From Oribacterium sp. NK2B42 (lineage in GTDB: Bacteria; Bacillota; Clostridia; Lachnospirales; Lachnospiraceae), in contig NZ_AUJX01000014.1 in NCBI RefSeq assembly GCF_000424445.1, positions 1 through 64,000 on the forward strand: a stretch of DNA of 64,000 nt. Reading direction: 5' to 3'. Shown here piece by piece: positions 1 through 7,579 of the stretch. A model generated the notes under the pieces. The model was not told the DNA's origin, did no database searches, and was given only the letters and a program-made list of their open reading frames with translations. The translations under genes and the position numbers were made by a program. Position 1 is the stretch's first letter; each line of letters starts with the position of its first letter.

Positions 1-305
<305 letters not shown>

Positions 306-475
306 AAAAAGGCTGGAAAGGTTTAGAGGAATGATGGATTACCAAGAATGATTCATAAATGGTATGCTGTTTTGAAGGTACGATACTGCTTTTGATCGTA
401 GATCAAAAGAGCCGTGCGGCTTTGAGCGGTTCAAAATAATCCGTTAGGATTATGTCTTTATATATAGATATATTT

Positions 476-510
476 AGCTTTCTGACTATAGTAGTTGGAA
501 AGCTTTTTTT
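476..510 (+). terminator. Intrinsic terminator after the rRNA operon
   Basis: A 7-bp stem AGCTTTC / GAAAGCT encloses a 15-nt loop and is followed by a run of T. It is placed where the rRNA transcript would end. Confidence 0.6.
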
Positions 511-694
511 GTTACGTAAAGCTTTTTTGTGATTATCTTTATTATTTTCATACCTGTTTTGTTTATTTAAAACATAAAGTCATATTCGTTTGTTTATTAT
601 ATTTATGTGTGAATATCAAAAAGAAGTTCTATAATTATGGTCATAGAATAATTATTATAAGAAAGATACAAGTATATATATTATCTGGATGACA

Positions 695-718
695 ATATTT
701 GAATTATAATTCAAATAT
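695..718. promoter_or_regulatory. 24-bp perfect palindrome, candidate LysR operator upstream of prpF-1
   Basis: The 24 bases are perfectly self-complementary: ATATTTGAATTA followed by its own reverse complement. The site lies 44 bp before the prpF-1 start. LysR regulators typically bind interrupted AT-rich dyads, and a LysR gene follows prpF-1. The half-site ATTCAAAT recurs before lysR-1 (2004), hydratase 1 (3175) and, inverted, before the 16.5-kb permease (16493). That the LysR protein binds here is inference; the DNA is AT-rich, so chance matches are possible. Confidence 0.45.
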
Positions 719-762
719 CAAATGATAGTTGATTGTGTAAGTTTATATAAAGGAGAAGCTAT

Positions 763-1911
763 ATGAGAAAATTCAGAACAGTATTTATGCGTGGCGGTAC
801 ATCTAAGGGCTGTTTATTCAAGAAAGAAGATCTTCCTGCTGACAGAGCCGAATGGGATGATATCTTTCTTGAGGTTATGGGAAGTCCCGATCCCAAGCAG
901 ATTGATGGTATGGGTGGAACTGTTTCTTCCAACAACAAAATTGTAATCATATGGAAATCAGAGGAAAAGGATGTAGACATTGAATATCTGGTTGGCCAGG
1001 TTATAGTTGGAAAACGTCAGGTGGATTATAAATCCAATTGTGGAAATATGACTGCTGCAGTTCCGGCATTCTGTGTTGAAGAAGGTATGGTTGATATTAA
1101 GGAGCCGGTAACAACTGTACGTATGCTTAATAAGAATACGGATAAATACATTAATGTCGATGTACCAATCGATCCTGAAACACATACATTTGCTCAGGAC
1201 GGTGATTGTGAAATTGCAGGAGTTGACGGAACAGCTGCTGAATTAAAGGTGGATTTTCTGAATCCAGCAGGTTCTAAAACAGGTAAGCTTCTTCCTACCG
1301 GTAATGTTGTGGATGTATTGGATATACCCGGTATTGGAAAGATCGAATCTACCATAATTGATGTGTCAAATCCCATCGTACTTGTAAGGGCAGAAGATTT
1401 AGGTATGAATGGAACAGAGCTTCCTGAAGAGATCAATTCTAACAGCGAAGTAATGGATAAGCTGGAGAAAATCCGCGGTACTGCCTGTGTTATGATGGGA
1501 CTGGCCAAGGATCTTAAAGAAGCTACAGATAATCAGCCCGGTGTTCCGAAGGTTGGATTTGTTACTGTTCCAAAGAATTTTGTTGATATTGAAGGGAAAG
1601 ACGTAGATGCAGAAAAGATGGATGTCTGCGCCAGAGTTATTTCTGTTTTCAAATGTCATAAGGCTATACCTCTTACAGCAGCAAGCTCAGTATCTACGGC
1701 AGCCTTTCTTGAGGGCACTATAGTAAATCAAATTGCTCCTGTAAAGGATAGTCAGATAACCGTCAGAATAGGTCATCCAAGCGGAATAATGACTATGGTT
1801 CCTACAGTAATAAAGGAAGGTAATGATCCGGCCGGATACAAGATTCCCGGTGTGGCAGTTCAGAGAACAGCCAGACGCATAATGGACGGATATGTTTATA
1901 TCAGAAATTAA
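763..1911 (+). CDS. prpF: PrpF-family aconitate isomerase (copy 1)
   Basis: A 382-residue protein of the PrpF family (cis/trans-aconitate isomerases that partner AcnD; related to 4-oxalomesaconate tautomerase and 3-methylitaconate isomerase). The N-terminal MRGGTSKG signature is at residues 9-16, GSPDPKQIDGMGG at 40-52, and the conserved SNCGN with the probable active-site Cys93 at 91-95. Length fits the family (about 380-400). The start is supported by AAGGAG ten bases upstream. It is followed by a LysR gene and an aconitase-like hydratase, so the likely reaction is trans-aconitate to cis-aconitate; the substrate is inferred from context only. A second copy lies at 15.2 kb. Confidence 0.85.
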   Translation: MRKFRTVFMRGGTSKGCLFKKEDLPADRAEWDDIFLEVMGSPDPKQIDGMGGTVSSNNKIVIIWKSEEKDVDIEYLVGQVIVGKRQVDYKSNCGNMTAAVPAFCVEEGMVDIKEPVTTVRMLNKNTDKYINVDVPIDPETHTFAQDGDCEIAGVDGTAAELKVDFLNPAGSKTGKLLPTGNVVDVLDIPGIGKIESTIIDVSNPIVLVRAEDLGMNGTELPEEINSNSEVMDKLEKIRGTACVMMGLAKDLKEATDNQPGVPKVGFVTVPKNFVDIEGKDVDAEKMDVCARVISVFKCHKAIPLTAASSVSTAAFLEGTIVNQIAPVKDSQITVRIGHPSGIMTMVPTVIKEGNDPAGYKIPGVAVQRTARRIMDGYVYIRN

Positions 1912-2162
1912 TTCACAGGAATATTGATTTTACACCGGGAGACTGAACATCTGCTTAGTTCATATTGCAGATAATCCTTCAACATCTGAATCATTAAAAT
2001 TGTATTCAAATACTAATAATCTATAGATATCTTCTATGATCTGCTTTAGAATAAAACTGAAGCTACAGGATAATTGAAAGAATTTATAAATCTGCCATGC
2101 AATTTTATCCTTTGCTGAGCTGATTTCTGACAGATGCTTTTTTCAATAGGAGAAGTGATTCT

Positions 2163-3098
2163 ATGGATTTTAGAGAGTTGACTTATATTACCGCGGTTGC
2201 GGATTATCATTCTGTAACGGAAGCTGCCAAAAGACTTTATATATCCCAGCCTTCCTTAAGCTATATAATTTCCAAGGTTGAAGAGGATATGGGTGTAAAA
2301 CTTTTTGACAGAAAAACAAATCCCATAAGTCTTACCTATGCAGGGGAGCGGTATGTAAAAACCGCAAGGCAGATACTTGTTTTGAAGGATAATCTGAGGC
2401 GTGAGTTATCTGATATAGGTCATGGTCAAAAGGGACGTATAAACATTGGCATACCTACAGAAAGAGCCGGATATATGCTTCCTAAGGTTATAGGCAGATT
2501 CAGGGAAATATATCCAAATGTCGAAATATATCTTCAGGAGTCAAAATCGGAAGAAATCATTAATAATCTGATGAATGACAAAATAGCCTTTTGCGTTTTG
2601 CCGGGTGGTAATGATCATTTACCGCCTGGAGTCAGAACTGAATATATTTATACAGAGAGGCTTTATCTTGTTACTTCAAAAGATATGATTGCTTCAGAAT
2701 GGATCAAAGATCATTTAACGGAGGGAGATTATCCACGGGTTGATTTTGAAAAATTATCGGAGCTGCCGTTTATTATTCTGAAGAGAGGACAGTATATCAG
2801 AAGAAAGGTCGATGCTGTCTTCAAGAGATATGATTTTATACCCAAAGAAGTTATGGAGGTATCCAGCTGCATATCGGCTACTCAGCTTGCAAGCTCCGGT
2901 CTTGGCATAACCATTGTTCCGGAAAGAGCCATTGAACCCTTTAAAAATCCTGATTTCAATGTCTATAATTTCAGTGATGAAGAAGACTCATGGGATGTGA
3001 ATGTGGTTTATAAGGAAGGCATTTATCTTGATGAAGCAGAGCGGGCATTGATTAAAACCATGAAGGAAGCATTCGCTGACAAAGCAGTTAAAAAATAA
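2163..3098 (+). CDS. LysR-family transcriptional regulator (lysR-1)
   Basis: A 311-residue regulator with an N-terminal winged helix-turn-helix (residues 1-60; AAKRLYISQPSLSYIISKVE is the recognition region) and a C-terminal periplasmic-binding-like effector domain (about 90-295). It lies between prpF-1 and hydratase 1 on the same strand, so it probably senses a tricarboxylate and controls this trio. The ribosome site AGGAGAAG is about seven bases before the ATG. Within LysR proteins the exact ligand cannot be read from sequence. Confidence 0.9.
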   Translation: MDFRELTYITAVADYHSVTEAAKRLYISQPSLSYIISKVEEDMGVKLFDRKTNPISLTYAGERYVKTARQILVLKDNLRRELSDIGHGQKGRINIGIPTERAGYMLPKVIGRFREIYPNVEIYLQESKSEEIINNLMNDKIAFCVLPGGNDHLPPGVRTEYIYTERLYLVTSKDMIASEWIKDHLTEGDYPRVDFEKLSELPFIILKRGQYIRRKVDAVFKRYDFIPKEVMEVSSCISATQLASSGLGITIVPERAIEPFKNPDFNVYNFSDEEDSWDVNVVYKEGIYLDEAERALIKTMKEAFADKAVKK

Positions 3099-3202
3099 TG
3101 ATAAACAGTATGTTCGATCAGATACAGCAGCTTTGGTATGACAGATGTCAGATAAATAATATCGTATAAAAAGTATTCAAATCGATATATTTTACTTATG
3201 GA

Positions 3203-3245
3203 AACAACACCTTTATAATCGTGTTTAGATTATGAAGGTGTTGTT
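3203..3245 (+). terminator. Long hairpin between lysR-1 and hydratase 1
   Basis: Arms 3203-3220 and 3228-3245 pair over 18 bp with one G-T pair and a 7-nt loop (AACAACACC at the base). The hairpin ends only about nine bases before the AAGGAG of the hydratase gene. The T-rich tail is weak, so it may be a leaky terminator or attenuator that separates regulator from enzyme expression. Confidence 0.5.
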
Positions 3246-3264
3246 ATTTGTATAAGGAGCAGAT

Positions 3265-5529
3265 ATGGTCAGACTGATTGAACATGGAGTTTTTATAGAC
3301 AAGTCTTATAATGTGATTTTGGGAGCGGATAATTTCGGGAATGTTGAAGAAGGCCGTAAAAAAACCATGGCTTATAAGATCCTGGAAAAACATAATCACA
3401 GCGGTAACATGGAGCAGCTTAAGCTTAAATTTGACTGCATGGTGTCTCCGGATAACAACTATGTAAACATTCTGCAAACAGCCAAAGCTTCAGGACTCAA
3501 AAAGTTTCCGATGCCTTATGTACTTTCCAACTGTCACAATACATTATGTGCTGTAGGTGGAACCATACTTGAGGATGATCATGCTTTTGGATTGTCCAAT
3601 GCAAAAAAATTCGGAGGAATATTCCTTCCGCCATACAGAGGAGTACTGCATCAGTATATGCGTGAAATGATGGCCGGAGGAGAAAAAATGATCCTTGGTT
3701 CCGATTCACATACAAGATACGGTGCTCTCGGTACCATGGGTATAGGAGAAGGCGGCGGTGAGCTTGTAAAACAGCTGGTGGGACAGACCTATGATATAGC
3801 ATATCCACAAATTGTAGGCATTAAACTTTTCGGAAAGCCCAAACCCGGTGTGGGACCGATGGATGTGGCACTTGCTTTGATTGCAAAGACATTCGCAAAC
3901 GGATTTAATAAAAATAATGTACTTGAAATAATGGGCCCCGGAATCAGGAACCTTTCCATGGAATTCCGAATGGGTATCGATGTAATGACAACGGAATCGG
4001 CAGCATTAAGCTCCATATGGGAAACAGATGAGCTGACGGAGCAGTATCTGGCTGAGCATGGAAGAGCCGGGGAGTACAAGTGCCTCCGTATCGAAGAAGG
4101 TGCCTACTATGACAAGTTTATCGAAATAGATATGGATAATGTTGAGCCCATGATTGCACTGCCTTTCCACCCTTCCCATGCTATGCCTATACGTGTGTTT
4201 AAAGCCGACATGACAAACATATTGAAGGAGATCGAAGAAGAAGGCAACAGGATAAAAGGTAACCATGGCGAACCCTTCAGGATCATGAATCATATTAAGG
4301 ATGGTGAATTCTATCCGGACCAGGCATTGATATCAGGCTGCGCAGGCGGACTCTTTGAGAATATAGTAGCTGTAGCGGATATCCTGAAGTCAGGTCTTAA
4401 TGATGACATTTACGGTATCCCGGGTAATAAACTGAACCTTCATGTGAATCCGGCATCCCTTCCTGTTATGGAAGACCTGATGACAAAAGGTATAGGATCG
4501 GAGCTTGCTGTTTCAGGCGTAACCATGCGCCCCTGTATATGCGGTCCCTGCTTCGGCGTCACCGATGCACCGGCAGATAATCAGATCTCTATCAGACATG
4601 TAACACGAAACTATCCAAACAGAGAAGGCAGCAAACCCGGTCAGGGACAAATGTCCGCAGTATGCCTGATGGATGCCCGCTCAATAGCTACAACAGTAAG
4701 AAACGGCGGAAAACTCACCGGAGCAGATGAACTTAAGGACATAAACTACCGTGAACTTAAGCACATATTCAACAGAAAGATATACGAAAAACAGGTATTT
4801 GATAATTACGGACATGAGAACCCTTCGGAAGAACTGATTAAGGGACCAAATATCGCTGACTGGCCTGAAATGGCTCCCCTGAAAGACCATATACTGCTGA
4901 AGGTTGCCGGCTCCTATAAAGGCTCAGTAACAACTGACGAACTTATCCCATCCGGAGAAGCCAGCTCCTACAGATCCAATCCCGAAAAAATCTCCGGCTT
5001 CACCATGATCTCCAGAGACCCTGAATATGTTGGCAGAGCAAAAGCCCTGAGAACTATAGAAACAGCTTTAAACCTTGACAAAAAAGCCGGTAACATAACC
5101 CTTGGTTCTATCATGATATCTGATCAGATAGGAGACGGCTCCAGCCGCGAACAGGCAGCCTCCTGTCAGAAAGTCCTCGGCGGTTTTGCCAACCTGGCCA
5201 ACGAATACTCCACAAAACGCTACAGAAGCAACCTCATAAACTGGGGCATATTACCATTACGTACAGAAGAACCCCTGGATATACCCGTCGGAAAATATCT
5301 CTTTATTTCGGACATAAAAGAAATACTAAGAAGCGGCAGAAGCGAAGTTGAGATACAAATTCTTGATGAAAAGTTTGATGTATCTACCGAAGATGAAGTT
5401 AGAAACCTTGATCAGATGGAAATCGAAAGTCATAAAGTCAAGACGATAAAAGCAAAACTCGATATCCTGACAGAAGAAGAAAGAAAAATACTCCTTGCAG
5501 GATGTTTAATAAATCACTACAAAGGATAA
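3265..5529 (+). CDS. Aconitase-family hydratase, divergent clade (copy 1)
   Basis: A 754-residue homologue of aconitase. [12 protein letters not shown] (145-156) matches the aconitase substrate loop. The three iron-sulfur cysteines are probably Cys359 (in SGCAGG) and Cys426 and Cys429 (in CGPC). A swivel-domain GDGSSREQAA motif lies in the C-terminal quarter. SGCAGG replaces the usual SCTNS around the first cysteine, so this is not a standard citric-cycle aconitase; the length resembles the poorly characterised YbhJ-type hydratases. Likely role: hydration of cis-aconitate to citrate or isocitrate, with PrpF-1 as partner. AAGGAG lies six bases before the ATG. Codon use is less biased than in copy 2, suggesting lower expression. 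Confidence 0.85.
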   Translation: MVRLIEHGVFIDKSYNVILGADNFGNVEEGRKKTMAYKILEKHNHSGNMEQLKLKFDCMVSPDNNYVNILQTAKASGLKKFPMPYVLSNCHNTLCAVGGTILEDDHAFGLSNAKKFGGIFLPPYRGVLHQYMREMMAGGEKMILGSDSHTRYGALGTMGIGEGGGELVKQLVGQTYDIAYPQIVGIKLFGKPKPGVGPMDVALALIAKTFANGFNKNNVLEIMGPGIRNLSMEFRMGIDVMTTESAALSSIWETDELTEQYLAEHGRAGEYKCLRIEEGAYYDKFIEIDMDNVEPMIALPFHPSHAMPIRVFKADMTNILKEIEEEGNRIKGNHGEPFRIMNHIKDGEFYPDQALISGCAGGLFENIVAVADILKSGLNDDIYGIPGNKLNLHVNPASLPVMEDLMTKGIGSELAVSGVTMRPCICGPCFGVTDAPADNQISIRHVTRNYPNREGSKPGQGQMSAVCLMDARSIATTVRNGGKLTGADELKDINYRELKHIFNRKIYEKQVFDNYGHENPSEELIKGPNIADWPEMAPLKDHILLKVAGSYKGSVTTDELIPSGEASSYRSNPEKISGFTMISRDPEYVGRAKALRTIETALNLDKKAGNITLGSIMISDQIGDGSSREQAASCQKVLGGFANLANEYSTKRYRSNLINWGILPLRTEEPLDIPVGKYLFISDIKEILRSGRSEVEIQILDEKFDVSTEDEVRNLDQMEIESHKVKTIKAKLDILTEEERKILLAGCLINHYKG

Positions 5530-5738
5530 TAAAACACACAAAGAAACTAAGGATGTTTCATGTAGAGCTATCCTTATTCCGATGACAACATCATAGAACT
5601 TTTCATTCTGGCTATACTAATTTTTTTCTGTAATATTGCATTCGGTTAATAACACTCTGACTACACGACTATTTATAGTTATAGTTCATTAGGTTTGTAG
5701 TTTAGGACATAATCAACATTCAGGCATTTGACAACGTA

Positions 5739-5783
5739 AAACAAGTGAGATGGTTCTCGCACGAGAACCGTCCTTCACTTGTT
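5739..5783. repeat. REP-like palindrome, GGTTCTC type (copy 1)
   Basis: Outer arms AAACAAGTGA / TCACTTGTTT enclose GGTTCTCG-CAC-GAGAACC followed by GTCC. Two related palindromes with the same GGTTCTC...GAGAACCGTCC theme occur at 20646-20684 and 52077-52117. This resembles the REP elements moved by RAYT transposases in other bacteria; no transposase is in the window. Confidence 0.6.
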
Positions 5784-5833
5784 TGGACGGTAATGTAAGA
5801 GTAAAAGATGGCATTTGTAAATAAATAGAATAA

Positions 5834-6118
5834 GTGAAGAAAATGCAGGGGATGTGCGGCTAGGCTTGCTTTATCAGCGTTTCGTAAGAAATGCTGATGC
5901 CCCCAGGCGGCGAGGCTGTTTCGGCGTAAGCCGAAATCAAACGAAAATGCCTGCGCGTAGCGCATTCAAATGGCATTTTCTCCTTGTTGCGGGTTGAAAA
6001 GACATACGGCCTTGTATGTACGGCACAGACGCACGTGAGTGCTTCTGGGACGAACATACAAGGCCGTATGTCTTTTCAATCCCGTGGGCCGTCGCGCATC
6101 CCCTGCATTTTCTGCCCC
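5834..6118. repeat. Long cloverleaf-like palindromic repeat, copy 1 (interrupted)
   Basis: The outer arms are GAAAATGCAGGGGATG (from 5839) and its complement near 6095-6113. The inner stem pairs 5994-6019 with 6054-6079 perfectly over 26 bp and caps a 34-nt loop containing GCAC-GTGA-GTGC. Outer arms and linkers match copy 2 at 48837-49002 almost base for base, but the inner stem differs at 8 of 26 positions, each compensated. The left linker is split by another module (5873-5982). The pattern is that of a structured RNA or a hairpin-maintained mobile repeat. Confidence 0.8.
5873..5982 (-). repeat. Nested multi-hairpin repeat module E (copy 1)
   Basis: Read on the minus strand, this 110-nt block begins GAGAAAATGCC and contains three clear hairpins (a GAAAATGCC/GGCATTTTC stem enclosing TGCGC/GCGCA, a TTCGGC/GCCGAA hairpin, and a terminal ATCAGC/GCTGAT hairpin) plus a weaker CAG/CTG pairing. 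It aligns along its whole length with 32843-32951 on the plus strand, where stem bases change in compensated pairs. It lies inside the left linker of the surrounding palindrome, so it probably inserted there. Confidence 0.75.
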
Positions 6119-6182
6119 ATTCCAAAATGAATAACAATCCCTCAGTTATATAACCCATTCCCAAAAATAATAAAAGACATGC

Positions 6183-6211
6183 TTGACACGTCCTTAAATG
6201 AGGTATATCAT
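6183..6211 (+). promoter_or_regulatory. Sigma-70 type promoter for isocitrate dehydrogenase
   Basis: TTGACA (6183-6188), a 17-bp spacer and TATCAT (6206-6211) give a near-consensus promoter. It would start a leader of roughly 150 nt before the gene at 6370. Confidence 0.65.
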
Positions 6212-6369
6212 AAGACACATAAGGAAAAAGGACACAACAAACAAGTCCTAAACAAAGCATAAAGTCAAAGTTGAGTCTGCAATTCATTTAAAGACGAGAA
6301 ATAAACAACAAATGATTCAAGACCCGATATAACGACAAAATATTAAAGCAATGGGGTGGGAGGTAAACT

Positions 6370-7413
6370 ATGAGAGCAACAGATAATAAGGCAATAAAGA
6401 CAGTTACATTCTTTATGGGTGACGGTATCGGACCTGAGATTTCAGATTCTGTATTTGCAGTATTCCAGGCGGCTCATGTTCCCGTTAGGTTTGATATATA
6501 CAACGTAGGTGAAGCAGAGTACAACAGAAACGGAAAGCTTATTCCGGACGAGGCATTCGCTTCCTTCGAGAAGACAAAGGTTCTTTTAAAGAGCCCCATC
6601 ACAACACCGGTTGGTAAGGGATTCCGTTCACTGAATGTTACCATGAGAAAGAAATACGATCTCTACGCAAACTTCAGACCTGCAAAGTCAAATCCGGCAG
6701 TAGTTACACCATTCCCTAACACTGATATCGTAACCTTCCGTGAGAATACAGAAGATCTTTACGCAGGAATCGAAGAGCAGATTTCAGATGATGAGATGCA
6801 CAGCATCAAGGTTATCACAAGAAGCAAGTCCGAGAGAATCTGCCGTTCAGCTTTTGAATTCGCAAGAAACTGCGGACGTAAGAAGGTAACCTGCATCCAC
6901 AAAGCAAACATCATGAAGCTTTCAGACGGACTTTTCCTTCATGTATTTGAGGAGGTTGCCAAGGATTATCCGGATATCATTGCAGACAACATGATAGTTG
7001 ATGCTTGTGCCATGAATCTTGTTTTGGATCCTACAAAGTTTGATGTTCTTGTAACTGAGAACCTTTACGGCGATATCCTTACAGACCTTACTTCAGGTCT
7101 CATCGGTGGTGTAGGTCTCATGCCTTCAGCAAATGTAGGAACAGATATGGCAATGTTCGAGGCAGTTCACGGATCAGCTCCTGATATCGCAGGAAAGAAC
7201 ATCGCAAATCCTACAGCATTCCTTTGGTCAGCATGTATGATGCTGGATCACATCGGATTAAATGATTACGCTGATCTTATCCGTTCAGCTATTAGCAATG
7301 TTATGAACGCAGGTGTTCACACAACAAGAGACATCGGCGGAAATGCAAGTACAACCGAGTATACAGACGCGTTGGTCAGCGAGATCAAAAAGCTGATCGC
7401 AATGGCAGCCTAA
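6370..7413 (+). CDS. icd: Isocitrate/isopropylmalate dehydrogenase family, probably NAD-isocitrate dehydrogenase
   Basis: A 347-residue decarboxylating dehydrogenase with the family start GDGIGPEI (18-25), RENTEDLYAGIE in the substrate region, KANIMKLSDGLF, and the metal-binding NLYGDILTDL followed by the HGSAPDIAGKN cofactor loop. The sequence around RENTEDLYAG fits isocitrate rather than isopropylmalate dehydrogenases. It would convert isocitrate to 2-oxoglutarate. Its position between hydratase 1 and the tricarboxylate sensor/transporter suggests it drains the isocitrate branch, giving reducing power and a glutamate precursor. A GGGTGGGAGG ribosome site lies before the ATG. Confidence 0.85.
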   Translation: MRATDNKAIKTVTFFMGDGIGPEISDSVFAVFQAAHVPVRFDIYNVGEAEYNRNGKLIPDEAFASFEKTKVLLKSPITTPVGKGFRSLNVTMRKKYDLYANFRPAKSNPAVVTPFPNTDIVTFRENTEDLYAGIEEQISDDEMHSIKVITRSKSERICRSAFEFARNCGRKKVTCIHKANIMKLSDGLFLHVFEEVAKDYPDIIADNMIVDACAMNLVLDPTKFDVLVTENLYGDILTDLTSGLIGGVGLMPSANVGTDMAMFEAVHGSAPDIAGKNIANPTAFLWSACMMLDHIGLNDYADLIRSAISNVMNAGVHTTRDIGGNASTTEYTDALVSEIKKLIAMAA

Positions 7414-7485
7414 GTGTTCAGATTTTTTCATTCGAAGAAGGGGGTACAGAACTCCCGAGACTCCAACTTAATACAACGTATAAAC

Positions 7486-7520
7486 CGGGCAGGAGGAATT
7501 TTTCCTCCTGCCTGCTTTGC
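7486..7520 (+). terminator. Terminator after isocitrate dehydrogenase
   Basis: GGGCAGGAGGAA pairs with TTCCTCCTGCCT across a very short T loop. The T tail after the stem is weak (GCTTTGCGT). Confidence 0.6.
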
Positions 7521-7579
7521 GTCTCCACAGCATATAATGTAATATATTTAAAAAACTGACTTAAGGGAAATGTATATTT

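Larger units (their letters stand above)
306..762. other. AT-rich spacer between rRNA operon and prpF-1
   Basis: No convincing gene is seen. A short open frame at 495-692 has low-complexity Phe/Tyr/Ile content typical of AT-rich spacer and no ribosome site. The spacer contains an rRNA-operon terminator (476-510) and a 24-bp palindrome in front of prpF-1 (695-718). No 5S rRNA or tRNA pattern could be recognised. Confidence 0.6.
5530..6369. other. 840-bp intergenic region with nested structured repeats
   Basis: There is no credible protein gene. The region holds a REP-like palindrome (5739-5783), a long cloverleaf-like palindromic repeat (5834-6118) interrupted by a second repeat module (5873-5982), and a consensus promoter (6183-6211) for the isocitrate dehydrogenase gene. 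Short open frames inside it follow the repeat arms and are not considered genes. Confidence 0.7.

Noticed and set aside
495-692. A 65-codon frame after the rRNA gene
   Set aside because: Low-complexity AT-rich sequence without a ribosome site or recognisable domain.
5834-6118. Insertion sequence or CRISPR interpretation of the palindromic repeats
   Set aside because: There is no transposase, no target duplication that could be fixed with confidence, and no regular repeat-spacer pattern.
5720-6287. Several minus-strand frames of 65-116 codons in the 5.7-6.3 kb spacer
   Set aside because: They follow the arms of palindromic repeats and lack ribosome sites.
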